A stretch of 64,000 nt of DNA from Toxoplasma gondii ME49 (lineage: Eukaryota > Apicomplexa > Conoidasida > Eucoccidiorida > Sarcocystidae): positions 1,860,001 to 1,924,000 of the forward strand of contig NC_031479.1 in assembly GCF_000006565.2 (NCBI RefSeq). Reading direction: 5' to 3'. Numbering within the stretch: the first letter of the stretch is position 1; each line of letters begins with the position of its first letter. The position numbers and the translations under genes are program-made. This document shows positions 11,822-24,700 of this stretch, piece by piece. The notes under the pieces are model-generated. The model saw nothing but the letters and a program-made list of their open reading frames with translations, was not told the DNA's origin and made no database searches.

Positions 11822-14800
11822 ATGGGAACTCTTAAGATCCTCCGCTGGCCTCCGGCAGCGTGGACGCTTCCATGTTGTATGTGTCTCGCTGTTTTTACTG
11901 GCGCGGCTTTCAGGCAGAACCGTCTCCAAGCCGTCGCTTTCGCAGCTCCTGTCTCTCGCGAGTTGCCCTTTTCACCTGCTGCTCAGACACCAGCGGCCAC
12001 CGACACAGGTGTTTTGCAGAGTGAAAATGCCGCTCGAGATAAATTCTCTGCTTCAGGTTTCTTTTCTGCGGGAAACAGGGACTTTAACCAAGCGTCTTCT
12101 GCGCCAGTTCCTCCGCTACAGACTCGGAGGAGTCGCGCGAATCTCAGCCAGGAACGCCTCTCAGAAACACCCAAAGCGGTCGTTTTCCAGACTCCACCTC
12201 CGGAAAGTGCAGTCGCGTCGGCCGCCTCGTCGATATCGGCCGTCAATCTCGCCGGACCGGCAGTTCCGCCAACTCTGATTGAAAATACCGCGAACAGCGA
12301 CGTGGCTTTGCCGCGAACCCAAACTCCGGTGGCCCCTCCTGCACAGAAGTATGCCGAGACTCCGGTGGATGTACACCGTTCTTCCCCTGTTTCTTTCAAC
12401 GACACGCAGTTGTCGACTGTTCAGCCCGGTAACCTGGGTGGAACTGCTGCCTTGTCTGCCCCAGATGTGGCGCGGAAAAATCCGGAACAGTTTCCAAGCC
12501 ACCTTGTTCAGTCGAATGCCGACCAAAATGGTATTTCTGGCGCGTCGACACTGGCGCCTGCCGGCGGAAACGGCGTTGCTACGCTGCAGTCCCCGCGTAC
12601 ACCAGAGGCTCCCGTTTCGCCGGCCCAGGCTCGCAATACAGAGGCTGCATCTGTGACGCTGAACCCAGCGACGGTTCCCGGTGAAGAGCGGCGCGGGAAC
12701 TCAGGTGGATCAGATGAAAAAGGCGACATGGCAAGCTCGCAGAGTCCAGACACACACGGGACGCGTTCAGACTTCCTGCCTTCTTCAGGTTCGATAGCGT
12801 CTGCCGCCGAATCCGTCTCGGGTCCAGAGTTGGAGGCGAGGGAGCACACCACAGATGATGCCCTCGAGGAGAGCCGAAAAAAACTCGAGGCGCTGCGAAA
12901 CGCTGCCAAAGCGGTGGAGGCGGTTCGCGCTCCGGTAGAGCAGCCTCCGTTTGACGCCCATGAACCAGGCTCGGCTGACCGTTACCGCGCCTTCGATAGG
13001 ACCGTTCCAGGCGGTCAAGAGACACTGCCCTTCGAAAGGGTCGTCACAGCTCCTACTTCCACTGCAGCTGAAGACCTGACGCAGTCTCGTGAGAGCCGTG
13101 ACATCCCCTCTGTGCCTCAAGCGCGAACTCACAGCAGATCTCCATCGCAACAGCAGTCGGGGGGTCCAGGCCCTCATGGACGAGGCGCACCAGAGACTGG
13201 CGGTGTGGAGCTGCGAGACAAATCGTCTTTCTCACAAACTTTTTCAGATGTTCCTAACTCGTCTGTTCGGCGTGACTCCCCTTCACATGTGTCACCACGT
13301 GAAACTTCTCTTTCTCCGGTTCCTCTTCCTTCTGCTGATCCCCGCGCTGGGGCTCCAGAAGCCGGAGGCGGGACGCGCGTCGGTTCTGAGGAGTTAGAAG
13401 GGAAGCGGGCGGACCAGGAAACGCTGCGTATCGAGGGGCGTGGAGACGAGGTCGAGTCTCCGTCTGAAGCGAAGAAGGCGCCACCTGTGTTGCCGACCGC
13501 CTCGTTCTTCTCCATTTGTTGCCTTCTCGCTGGCCTTTTCGTCTTCGCCTGTCTCGCCTCAGCAGGAGGGATCGGGGGCGGCTCTGTTTTCGTCGCCCTC
13601 CTCGTGGGCCTCGGCCACATGCAACTGGCTTACGCAGTCCCCATCAGCAAAGTAAGCGTTTTCGAGAAACGAGGACACGACTCGATTGATCATCGAAAAT
13701 GGGAAAAAGCTGGTGTTGACGCTCGTGTCAAAGTAAGCGCTTCTTACAAGGCAAAGAGCACAAAACCTGGTTGATGGCCACAGCCTGGGGAAAACGTTCC
13801 AAAAGCCTTTTTCAAACATGAGTGCAGACGACGGTTTGGGGTGTGGGAGGGAGAAGCGATTTCCGCGCTGCATACCCTCCTTTGAATACACTGGGAAGAT
13901 GCATTTCATTTCAAGGCCGTCACTACACCGGCACTCAGTCTACGTGTTTAGTGGGACATTCTTCCACCTTGACTGTGTCTTGTGCGTTCTCTGTCTCAGG
14001 TGATGGTCTTCGCAGCCTCCTTCTGCAGTTTCGTGCTGCATCGGAAACTTGAAAGGCAAACTGCTGAAAACGCTCGAGCAGTCGCGCAGGTAGACCGCAG
14101 CACTCTATCTCTCCTAAAATGTCGTTTTCTCCCATCGGACGGTAGCCAGTTTTTTTCGCCTTTGATTCCTTCTCCACGTAGTTCCCTTCTCTTTTCTGGC
14201 TGAGACTCGCGTCGGCGGCCTGTCGGCATCTGGCGATGTTCGCCTCCGGCTTGTCGCCACATTGTGTTTTATTTCTTGGTTCGTTTTCTCGCCTTTCTTT
14301 CTGCGTGACCCTTATTTCTAAAGTCTCGTTCTGTGTGCGTTCCTGTGCCTCAGTGTCTTTTTTCCTGGGCGCAATTGTATCGGCCTCAAGAGGCTTCGAG
14401 CGCCTCGTCTTCCTGTCACGCGTTTCCTGGAAGTCTCCCGCTTTTTGTAGCATGTCGCGGTAGCTGTTAATAAGATTGGAATCCATCTCTAATACGTGTG
14501 ACGTTACCGGTGGACCTCAGTGGTCGAATTCTCTCGCTGTTCCTCCTGTTGTCGTTCACACCTTCCGCTCTCAATCTTCCTCGATGTGAAATGGTCCGTG
14601 CGTGAGCTTTTTTCCTTGCGCTTTTTGTGTGCCTCTTCTGCATGCAGGACTGGGTCGATTTGCTGGTCCCTCTCGCACTGTCTGGGTCTCTGGTGGGCGT
14701 TGTTCTGAACACGATTTTACCGGGTTTCTACCTGTTACTGCTTCTCTCTTGCCTCTTGTTTGGTCTTTCGGCTCGGACCATGTTGTCTGCAATGCACCTC

Positions 14801-17800
14801 TACAAAAAGGAAGTGTCTCTCGCGGTTCAACAGCCTTTCGAAGAAATTTTCCTTCCAAGCCCGACGACTTCGCCTCGTCGCTCGTCTTCCTCCGGCTCTG
14901 GGTCTCCCTTTCACGCCTCCTGCACAGGTGAGGGGGTTCGCCGTTACGGGCACTGTTGCACTCGAACGGAGGCGGGGGAGACGTTTTTCGATTGGCTGCC
15001 GACGTGTGTCTCCTCCGGAGGCGCTCCAGGCGCGGAAGAGAAACAGGCGCTGGCCTCAAGGACGAAGACTCACCAGCGTCCTCGTTTACAACTCGTTTTC
15101 AGTGACGTAAGACGCACATATACGGGACAAACGCGAGGCGGCCATTGAGAGTGTGCGAGATACGAAAACGAGTGCTGCTTTTCACTGACGAAAACGCAAG
15201 AACGAGTCGTAAGACACTCCCTTGGACTCACGGGGAACATCCGAGAAAGCTTCTCGGTCTTTACCTCGCGCTTCGCGTCGCCCTTGACGCATTTCTCCTT
15301 CTTTTTCAGGGCAACCTTCTGAAACTGACAACCCAGGGGAACCTTTGCGTGTTTTATTATTTTGCAGCATATCGCCCAGATTCGCAGCTGTCAACGGATG
15401 GGTCTCGGCTGTCATTTGCCGTCGCAGCGACGCACTGCTCAGGTCCTCCGTCTCCCTCGTTCTTTCCGGAAGAGGGCCAAGACAGAGCAAGTGAGGAAAA
15501 CGCTTCTCCTTCGCGTCTGTCCCGTCCTCCAGGGAGTTTACCAGCTGAGGCTCTGCTCGTGCCATGTTGCGGAGAAGCGGAGACACACTCTCCTTTCATT
15601 CGATCCAACGGAGACGAGAAAGACCAAGAGCCCTTCGCAGCCGCCCGCTCGGAGAAGACACCTGTGGGGCTCCAGAGGCCAAGAGAAGGTCGAAATCCGT
15701 TTTCAGACGAGGAGGCCGCCGAACCGTTTCTAGAGCAAGCTGGAGAGAGTCGATCCTTCGAGCGCATGCATCCAGAGTGGGTGTTTCCGCCTGGTGGAAA
15801 TTCGAATCCTGTTGAAGAAGAGGACGCGACCGCTCTTCTTCACGGCGGTGAAGACGGGAGACAGGCTGGAAAAGGCGGAGCGGCTTCGGGCGCTGAAGGC
15901 TTCGAACCTCTACGCTTAGACAGGCGACTGTGGAAAGAAGAGGCGTGGAGACAAACGTCTGGGGAAAGCGAGATTGACACGGAGGTAGGAGAGACCGGAT
16001 CGCGGCGAGGGAAGCACGGGAAAGGAGACAGAGAAGATGCTGAACCCAAAAGCGAGGAAGGCATCAAAGAAGAGGAAGAAAACGGTGCGAGATCGGGGAA
16101 GAGGAACTCTCGAGACGCGAGAGCTGGAATGACTGTAGATGTGGAAAGTGTTGTTTCATCGCCGGAAGCTCTTGATGCCAGCACGAGGAATGGCCTCGCC
16201 TCTGGTGTTGACTCTGTGCCGTCTGCTGCCCCCATTCCTCCGTCTTCATCTTCGCCTGCGTATCCGGCCTTCCCTCGATTTTACTCGCTAGAAGACGAAG
16301 AAGATCTCACCCACATCTCGTTCATGCAGGCGGAGACATCTGAAGAAAGGGGCAGTCTCCCTGCCTCTGTGTTGTCGGCGCTCGACCCTGCCCTCGACTC
16401 GGAGTTCCTCGCTGCGTTGCCCGACCGAAATGCAGCGAGAGGGCCTCTGTCCAAGGCTCTGAATTTGCTTCGCTCTGCGTGTGAAGGCATGGTTTCTTCG
16501 GCGCAGGACGGTGGGGCCTCTTCCTTCTCTTCTGGACAGACGCCGATCGATCCAACTCTGCTTCTCCCCTCAGCCTCGGCACTGTGTCCTGGAACGAATC
16601 TCGAAGCGAGCAACCCCCGCCCGGTTTCTCCTCGCTTCGCTTCCACGGAGCATCTGGCGTCGTACCAGCGTTTGTCAGGCGAGGCGAAGCGGCCGGAAGA
16701 GGGGGCTCCAGGGGACCTACGATGCTTGACAGAAGGCCAAGGAGTTGCCAGGCGAGAGACTTTGATTGTCGACACTTCGGCGCGTCTCCTGCAAGTGGGT
16801 GTGTCTTCAGAAGCCTCGCTCGAGGCTGATCGTGCCTGTCACGGGGGGCTCGTCGCGTGGCTGCGAGCCTTGCCTGGATTTGCGAAGGCGCGGAAAGCCG
16901 TTGGACAAGTCGAGAGACTTTGTTTCCAAGGAGACGTAGAGAGTCCGCACTACTTTGTGCTTCTCCTCCTGCTTCTCGTCCACGTTTTTGCCAGCTCGCT
17001 TCTGCACCTGCTCCTCAAACACGGAGCAGGCCGCGCCGCGGCAGTCGTCGCCGCGCTGGCGCTCCTTCTAGGGGTGTCTGTACAGCTCAGACTATCCGTG
17101 CTGATCTTCAGAAAACACTTTCCCGCGGGAACTGCGCCGCCGGCGCCGACGCTTCGCGAGGTTCTCTCTGCGGTTTCTGCAAGTGTGGCAGCGCTGTGGA
17201 GACATCTGAAGAAGGTGGGGAGAGCGGCAGGTAGGGCGGCATTTGCTGTCGGTGAATTGGGGAAAAACGCGCTGCATAGATCGGGACTCTTTGCCGCGGC
17301 CCCGGCCTCTGTCGCGTTTCTCGAGCACGACTCGGGGCGCGATTCGATCGAAGTTGCGGAACTCAGTGTGCGCGGGCGGTTTCGAAACGCTGGCGAGAAT
17401 CCGTTCCTATGTGCCGTCGGGGACATTCAGGAAATTCGTTTGTCTGAAGAAACTGGCCAGGAAAATCTATCTCATTTGTCTCTCGATCTGACGGGGGTAA
17501 GGCAGTCTGGCGACGACCACCGTGGGCATTTTTCGAAGAAAACCTCCGGCGCAAGACCGTTCGACGACGCCCGGAACCGGGACTGTCCCTCCGGCGTGGA
17601 CGACGCTGTCCGGCTTTCGTGGACGTCTCTCTGCTTTGAGGGGTACATTGTTTCGCCCGTTGCTGCACTTCCCCCGTTGCTGCTTACGCCTTTTATCGGC
17701 TTCTTGACTGGTGTTTTTGCGGGGCTTGTGGGCATAGGCGGCGGCGTCGTCTTCTCGCCGTTTCTCCTGCTCATGGGGAACGACCCCGTGTCCGCTGTCG

Positions 17801-18066
17801 CGACAGCATCCGCGTGCGTCGTTTTCACTTCTTCGTCCACCTCGCTCCAGTTTCTGCTCATAGGCCGACTCCCCATTCTTTACGCTTCGCTCTTCGGCCT
17901 CGTTGCCGCCGCCGCGGCTGCATGTGCCACCTGTGGAATTCACAGACTGAGGCGCGCCGTCGGCGGCAGAATGAGCGTCATTGCTGGGTGTGTAGCCTCT
18001 GCTGTCACCGTCGCTTCCGCTCTCACCGTGTGGAGATGCATAGAAGTTGGCATTTATGGCGAGTGA
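11822..18066 (+). CDS. TauE/SafE-family (sulfite exporter-like) membrane transporter with long extension and insertion
   Basis: The protein is a predicted multi-pass transporter of the TauE/SafE family, whose members move sulfur-containing or other small organic anions; the substrate here is not deducible. Exons 11822-13651, 14000-14089, 14648-14927 and 15368-18066 join in phase to 1,632 residues. The ATG sits in a good context (ttaccATGG) and starts a signal-like N-terminus (hydrophobic around residues 12-30). A Ser/Pro-rich extension runs to about residue 555. The first TauE half-repeat follows: a membrane segment with AGGIGGGSVFVALLVG, then PISKVMVF across the first splice, and a segment ending in LYKKE, as in plant-type members. 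An acidic low-complexity insertion of roughly 500 residues precedes two more membrane segments (about 16955-17110). The second half-repeat has GLVGIGGGVVFSPFLLL (about 17720-17770) and hydrophobic helices up to the stop. Both glycine-rich signature loops are present. Family call firm; localisation (surface, vacuole or plastid) open. Confidence 0.85.
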
Positions 18067-21000
18067 AGCGGAGCAGAAACGGTGAAGTAGCGGTCGAGTG
18101 TTTGTGGGATTTCTCCCGCGATAGGTAGTAGGTACCTCACAGGAAGACGAAACAAAGAGCCGCTTCAGGTTGATCACGACTGTTGGTTCACTGACTTTCC
18201 AAGCACGGGGTAGAGACAAAGTGTAAGGCAGAAAACGAGTTTTGACGGGAATTAGAATCTTCTATATCTTCTTGGTGGTAAAGACGGAGGTTTAGTAAAA
18301 TTGAGGGGCGAGCCGCTGGCCTCGAATGGTTCAGGAAAACGGCCGGGGAAAATGCCACTCTTTCTGCTGGAGTCCAGTGAGCGGTGCAGTTGTGTAGACG
18401 GCTGCGGATGTGGGAAAAAAATGACTGCGGGTAGGTTAGTCGCGCTGATCAAGATCGGGGAACATTTTCGAGGCAAATGCACAAGAGATCTTGTGGCTGA
18501 TCTCTTTTTCGAAAGACGGGGAACAAAGCAGGCGGTACACGCCTGAACGGATAGAAACATATGTGGAAAGTCTGCTCTCGCGACGCGCGTACGTATACAT
18601 GTGCTAGGTAGTTCAACTGGATGTGGCGTCGGCGGTTCGCACTCGTGTCCCTGCCCGTGTAAAGAAAGAAACAGCAAGGCAGGTGCGGGAATCGCGGAAG
18701 TGGAGGGATTTGTTTTGGCTCATCTCATGGAGACACCGGCGTGGCTTTTTCCCAGGTGCGGAAGCATCAACAAAAGATCACTGAGCGATCTCCAGGGTCA
18801 GGTTCGGGGGCGCGGCCGAACGCTGTCGAAGCCGCCTTTTCTTATGAAACAAACTCTGTGATTTTCGTCAGCGTAAAATACCTCTGGCAAGAGGAACTAA
18901 AGGGCACTTGCCCGGGTGTAACTTTCTTTTCAGTGAAGAGTTACCAAGATGACACGGTGATCGCTGTACAGAGACAACGAGCTGTTACCGCACCGCGTAC
19001 ACATTTCTCTGAGAAAAAATCCATTCCAACACTGGAAGGCTCTAACCAGTCACGAAGTCACCGCTGCCGTCGCCTCTGACAGGAAAATAGAAGGGAACCG
19101 AGAGAACGGAAGAACGGAGAAATGGCAGTCCGCCGGTAGGCAGGGAGGTGACAATAATATAGATGATCAGGGACCGGGGAGCAGACTTTGTGACGCTTCT
19201 TGGCTAGTGCATCAAAAAAGCGAATGTAAGGTGCACAAAAAGTGAGAGTATCTTGGCTCACTTAAAGAACGATACGAGATGCGGTACACTGAAATAGTGA
19301 AGAAAGCGGTTTACGAGCAATATGCTTCTGCATCCCCTCAACGTTTACAGCCAGTTTACTGGTAAGCATGTAGCAACGGAGCTATATATATCAACAAAGA
19401 GAGATCACACAAGATCCGCAGACAGTGCGTTAGTTTCGCTGTATTACACACACACAGCAGAATCAGAGTTTTCCTGTGTTACGTGGGGGCAAACAGGATA
19501 TCTTTCAGATCTAAAGGGTCAATTCGCTCTGTTTCTTTCTTACCCTACGTCAACACTGCCGTCACACCCAAAACAGGCAGACAGGTTTTTTTCAAACTGT
19601 GATCGCTTGTCCCAGTTAAAAGAACGTCTGGCACAAGGTCGGTTCAACAAGGGAACAACCCGACTCAACTGGTAATCAACCACACCACCAGTATTGTGAA
19701 TAATGTAACAACGAACACAGAGTGCGTTCCACCGATGAGACTCCCGGGTCTCAGCTCCGAGGAACTGGTGGTGCGCAATGTCTCCGTCCGCCTTTGATTC
19801 TTAAGAAATCTAGGTGAAGGACAGTGCGCAATGAGTGTGGCTTTTTCCAGAATCACTTTCATTCTGTTCCGTACAACCCGTCGAATGTTGAAGACCAATG
19901 CGCATGCCACTCGGAAACTTGCCCGACGTGCGAGTGATCTGTTTTTTTCCTACGAGATACAGGTTCCCGTGAAAATGAAGATTCTAAAAGTGACCGCAGG
20001 GTAACCCCTCGAGGTAACATACCCTGCAACACTGAAAACTCGGCCTTTCTTGTGGCAAGAAAGGCCGTTTCTCACCCGCTCTGGTAAAACCGCAAGAATC
20101 CCTAAACCCTACAGCCTAGACGTCAATACCAGGAACGTGCGAGGTCTCTAAACAAGGAACAGGAAGGATTCGCCTGGGGGAGGGACGGTTTTTCCAGAGA
20201 CCTCGCTGGTTCCATCTTTGAAACACCGGAGACGAGAAACACCCTCTCGCGATTTGCAGCGATCCGCGTTTCGTGCTTTGAAGTGACTGCAGCGTTTTCG
20301 TGCACGTTCTCGTGACCTCCGGGGTAACTTCGGGCAAGAGTCGGAAGACCGCATGGCCCTTGCGAGGTGCTGCAGCGAAGATGGCGAAACTAGCAAGTTC
20401 GTCTCCCTCCTCCGCTGGCCGTAAGAGGAGTGGAGCGTGTCGCAATCGAACTAGCTGCGTGGACTGCACCGGCGTTTGGTTCCGAAACTTCCGTTTAATC
20501 TCATCTAGGTGTTTGCTTGAATGACCCCCCTCCTCTGTGTCATTTTATCCTTCCGCATTTTCGGTGTCGACCGAGGAAAATCGAGCAGCGTGCACGAGCT
20601 GTGTTCCGCGCACGGTGCGCTGACGCGTTCCAAGCCCCGAAGTGAATCAGAAGAAACTGGATTCTGCGAGTATATTTTGGTACCTTTTGGGGCCTTAGTT
20701 TAACTTGGTAACTCTGATCTGTTCTCTCGGGCGCGTGGTGCAATTAGTAAGCTTCTTTTCGCGGGAATTCGCGATCCCGGATCTTGCAACGCCTGGCAGC
20801 TTGGCAGTCTGCGCCTTCCTTACGGAAGCTGACCATCCGACAGGATGGTTCTTCGAAACTCATGGCCCACCTTCCCTCGGACGCCCAGTTAAAGTCTAAA
20901 ACGACGAGCAACAACACCGCAGAGCTCTACAGTGAGTTAAAAACGGACACGATGAGAATCGCTCTTCGCGGACTCTCGCGGTCACCCGTTGAGTAGAGTC

Positions 21001-21758
21001 GCGTTTTACCCGGTCGATTCGTGTCCCCGCGTCGCGGTGAAGTCGATGAGCCTTTGCCGGTGGTACGCGATTTAGATTGTCTGTTTCGCTCCTGATCTGA
21101 TTTTCCTACACCTTCGGAGTGTACCCTGGGACCACAAGTTATATGTATGCCAAAAGTGAGCGTGGACAGTAGGGAGAAATGATGTGCGAGCTTGGTACCG
21201 GTCTACTTTCTCACCTAATGTACGAAACCGAACGGTGCTGCATCAGAGAACGGGGTTTTCTATATTTCGGGTCACGCATCGCAGCCGTACCCATGTTTGA
21301 GTATTCCTAATTGAAATCGCAAATACAGTATCCTAGATTCGTACAGGTTGTACGCATCTTGTCAAACGGAAAGAAGGGCTGAGAACTGTTACTGCAGATC
21401 GCTGTACTCCCGTGGCAAACGTGGAAGGTAGTTATTGCGTGTGAACCCACCATTAGGTAGGTTGGAACTCTTCACTGCGGCGTGGGGAATTGGGGTGCTG
21501 TTTCGAGCGGCTGAAGAACTCCAGAACTGCTCCAACTGTGTCTCTTTTTCTGGCGGCGCTTGACAGCCTTCACAGCGGTGTCTGGTTTCACGGGTGAATT
21601 GCGGTTATCCACACGATCCTGGCAAACTCCGGTTTTCTCGAGCGGTTTTCTTCGTCTGTCTGTGTCGTCGCGTTACAGGCCACATCCGGGAAGCCAGTTG
21701 TCCGCCGTCGCAGTCTTTTCGGCAGAGCTTCCTGCGTTTTCGCCTCTTTTTTCTCTTC
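18067..21758. other. Intergenic region, no gene recognised
   Basis: This 3.7-kb stretch lies between the transporter stop and the ATG of the giant ORF. It holds only short, mutually inconsistent open frames and is less GC-rich than the genes. The one distinct element is the perfect hairpin at 20041-20067, preceded at about 19996-20026 by a looser inverted repeat (GCAGGGTA facing TACCCTGC). The last few hundred bases are probably the promoter and 5' UTR of the giant gene. Confidence 0.55.
20041..20067. repeat. Perfect 12-bp inverted repeat (hairpin), 3-nt loop
   Basis: The left arm CGGCCTTTCTTG (20041-20052) and right arm CAAGAAAGGCCG (20056-20067) are exact reverse complements separated by TGG. 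It lies in intergenic DNA far from predicted exons. Whether it acts as DNA cruciform, RNA hairpin or neither cannot be told from sequence alone. Confidence 0.85.
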
Positions 21759-24700
21759 ATGTCCGCTTTCAGGCAAGCCGCTGACTTTCTGTCGGTCTGT
21801 TTCATGGCATTAGAGCGGGTGTGCATACCCCGTTCGCGGCACAGCTCTCCTGCGAGTTTCGTGCTCCCTTTCTTAGTTCTATCCGTCGCCGGGCTTTGCT
21901 CGCCGGCCATTTCCGCGTGGACGTGGCTGTTGCTGACTGTCGCGGGACTCATCCTCCTCTCCATTCACTCCCTTGGCCTCTTGCTGACGAGCGATCGCGA
22001 CGCTTCTTCGTGTGACTCTTCGCCTTTTGAATCAGCGTGTGTGACTCGGTGCGCCTCTACTTCAGACGTTCTTTCCTTCGACTCTCTCGCCTCGCGTTCT
22101 TCCTCTCGCGCAGCCTTCGCTTCTGACGCCTGTGGACGCCTTGCAAGCCTCTGCCACGTACGCGCCTTTTCGACGCCGCACCTCGAATCTCAGGTTTCCG
22201 CCGGAACAGATCCACCTGAGGAACCGTCTGCAAGTGCTCAGACAGCTCCCCCGTCCCCGCGCCTATGCCGACAGCGCTCAGGAGTTTCTCCCCCGCCTCT
22301 CGCCATCCGTTCGTGCTCGGATTCACCATCAGTTGCCCCTTCGTCTCCACCTTTAGCGTTCTTCAGCTACGAAGAACTTAATCAGAATCGAACTCCAGGG
22401 ACTGAAGAAGATCGGTCAGAAGCCGCTCGCGTCGAAGGAGCCGAAGAGTCTTTCTTGGCTTGCGTTCCAGAGCCGTCCGAGCCTTCCCCCATCTCTGATA
22501 CAGAGACATCCTGCGCTCCAGTATGTGCGCGTTCTGTGGCGCGTGATGCCACGCCAAACCGGAGTGGTTGTGCGAGTACCTACCCCCTGCGCCTTTTCTC
22601 AACTGTCGAACCTTCAGCGTCTGTCACAGGGCCTTCGGCAGCAGGCAAGACTTCTCAGGCGGCTTCCGAGAAGTGTGCCGCTGTCTGCTTGCCTCGCGCG
22701 ACACCGGCTGTGAGCGTAGAGTGTGAAGACGCAGAGAGTGAAGGTACAGAGACACTTGAGTCGAGTCCGCAGCCTGTTTCCCTTCTCTTCACAGATCGGT
22801 TCTCTCACGCGGCTCCGGCTGACATCCCTCCACCTTTGGAAGCACCCGCTGGGGGATCCGCGACTTCACACGCCTCAAAGGGCGTCGCATCTCTCGACGC
22901 TCGAACTCTAGAAGGCTCCGTTTCTTTTATAGGTTGTCTTCCGTCAGGGACGCGAGACGCGACTCACTCGACGCTTCCCTCGCCCTCAGCTGTCTCTGCT
23001 TTTCCACTCCCCAATTTCCTCGTTGGCGCAGGCGAGAGGACGCAGTCAGCCTCTTCAGTGGCTTCGTCGGAGGCCTCAGGCGAAGGAGACGACGACGCAC
23101 CGACGTCGGTGCTAACGCAGCCTCCTGAGAACCCTGGGGCCAACGCTTCAGGAGTTTCGTTCCCCGTCTGTGTCGGAAGCAGATACGAAACAGTGGCCGT
23201 CTGCTCTCCAGGAGACAGCGCTGGAGTTGCTGCTCTTGGCAAGCGCGTCGGCGAGAACGAGGAAGCGATCAACACCCTCTTCAAGGACTTCGCTACCAGC
23301 TCACCTCCTCAACGGTGGGTCTCTGCGCCGGTGCAGTGGCCTTCGTCTTGTCGACAAGAAGCAAGCCAAGAGAAGAGAGTCGTTTCCAGCGACGCAGGTC
23401 GCTCCACGCAAGAAACAAGCACGAGCGTCGAGCCAGGTGCTTCCGCGCCGGCTGCCTCTCTCAGTCGTGGAAAATCGACGTTCTTCGTCCACGCTGGGGA
23501 CGACCAAAGTCGACTGCAAGCCAGGCCGGCAGAGCTCTCTTCTGGAGAAGGAAGCACGAACGGAGTGCCTCACACAGACTTCTCCCGGGGGTTCGGTCTT
23601 CAGCACCGACTGATCGAAGGCGAAGCCGCGTCAGGTTCTCTGTCAGCAGCTTCTGCACCTGTCCGCGTCGAAGGCAGAGACGAGGACGTCTCTCTGTTCG
23701 CTGTTCAGGCACCAACTGTGACAACATTCGAAGAAATCCAGAGTGAGGTCTCGAGTCTGGGAGAGCGCGAGCAGAACGAGGAACGTGTAGACGAACCGGC
23801 AGCAGACTGCAAAAGGATCGAAACAGAGGGGGAGATTGTGGGTGCCGGTTTAAGGGCGCTTGACGCCTCGAGACAAGACCTTGGAGCAGAACGCGAGCAA
23901 GAAGGACAGGACGCGTCTCACGAATCCACTCAGAAGGTCACTCAAGAGGAAGCCGAGCAGGAGAACGTTCAGGAAGCAACTCAAGAAGCAGAAGGAAAAG
24001 ACAACTGTGTACTGTTAGAGAGGCGGTCAGAGCCAGAGGGTGAAGAAGAGTGTGAAGAAGAAGAGAGTGGAGAAGAAGGGAGTGGAAAAGAAGGGAGTGG
24101 AAAAGAAGAGAGTGAAGAAGAAGAGGGTGAAGAAGAAGAGAGTGAAGAAGAAGAGAGTGGAGAAGAAGGGAGTGGAAAAGAAGGGAGTGGAAAAGAAGAG
24201 AGTGAAGAAGAAGAGAGTGAAGAAGAAGAGAGTGGAGGAGACAAAAGTGAACAGAAGGCTGAGGAAGGAATTTCCGACGGCGGAGAAAGTGGGCCTACGT
24301 ATTTTTTCTCGTTTTCCGCCGGCAATCAGCAGGCAAAGAATCCAGTCCCACAGTCGAAGGCGAAAGAGGAAACTGAGGAAAGTGAAGGAGAGGCAGCAGA
24401 TAACTTCGAGAGTTCGTTCATTCCTATTCAACCGGGTGCAGAGACCGTGGAAATAGAGAACGATCTGAGGGATCGTACGGGGTCAGAAGAGAAGCACGAA
24501 GACCGAGAAGAAACGTGTGAACGGAAGGGATCTGAAACGGAATTTGCATTAGCTGAAGAGGAAAACACTCAGAATAATTCCGAAAGAGAGCCAAGGCCCA
24601 AAGAACAGGGAGCTCGGGAGGAGGACTGCAGAGAGGGAACCAAAGAGACAAGCGTCCCTTCGTCTCGAGAAGGCGTTCGCAAGCAGGATTCACCAGGGGG

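Noticed and set aside
18067..21758. Search for tRNA genes and CRISPR-like spaced repeats in intergenic DNA
   Set aside because: No B-box-like GGTTCRANTCC with a matching A box and acceptor pairing was found, and no regularly spaced direct repeats; CRISPR would not be expected in this lineage.
24040..24456. Second plus-strand frame of 138 codons, rich in Lys-Val repeats
   Set aside because: It is the out-of-frame reading of the purine-only repeat in the giant protein, not an independent gene.
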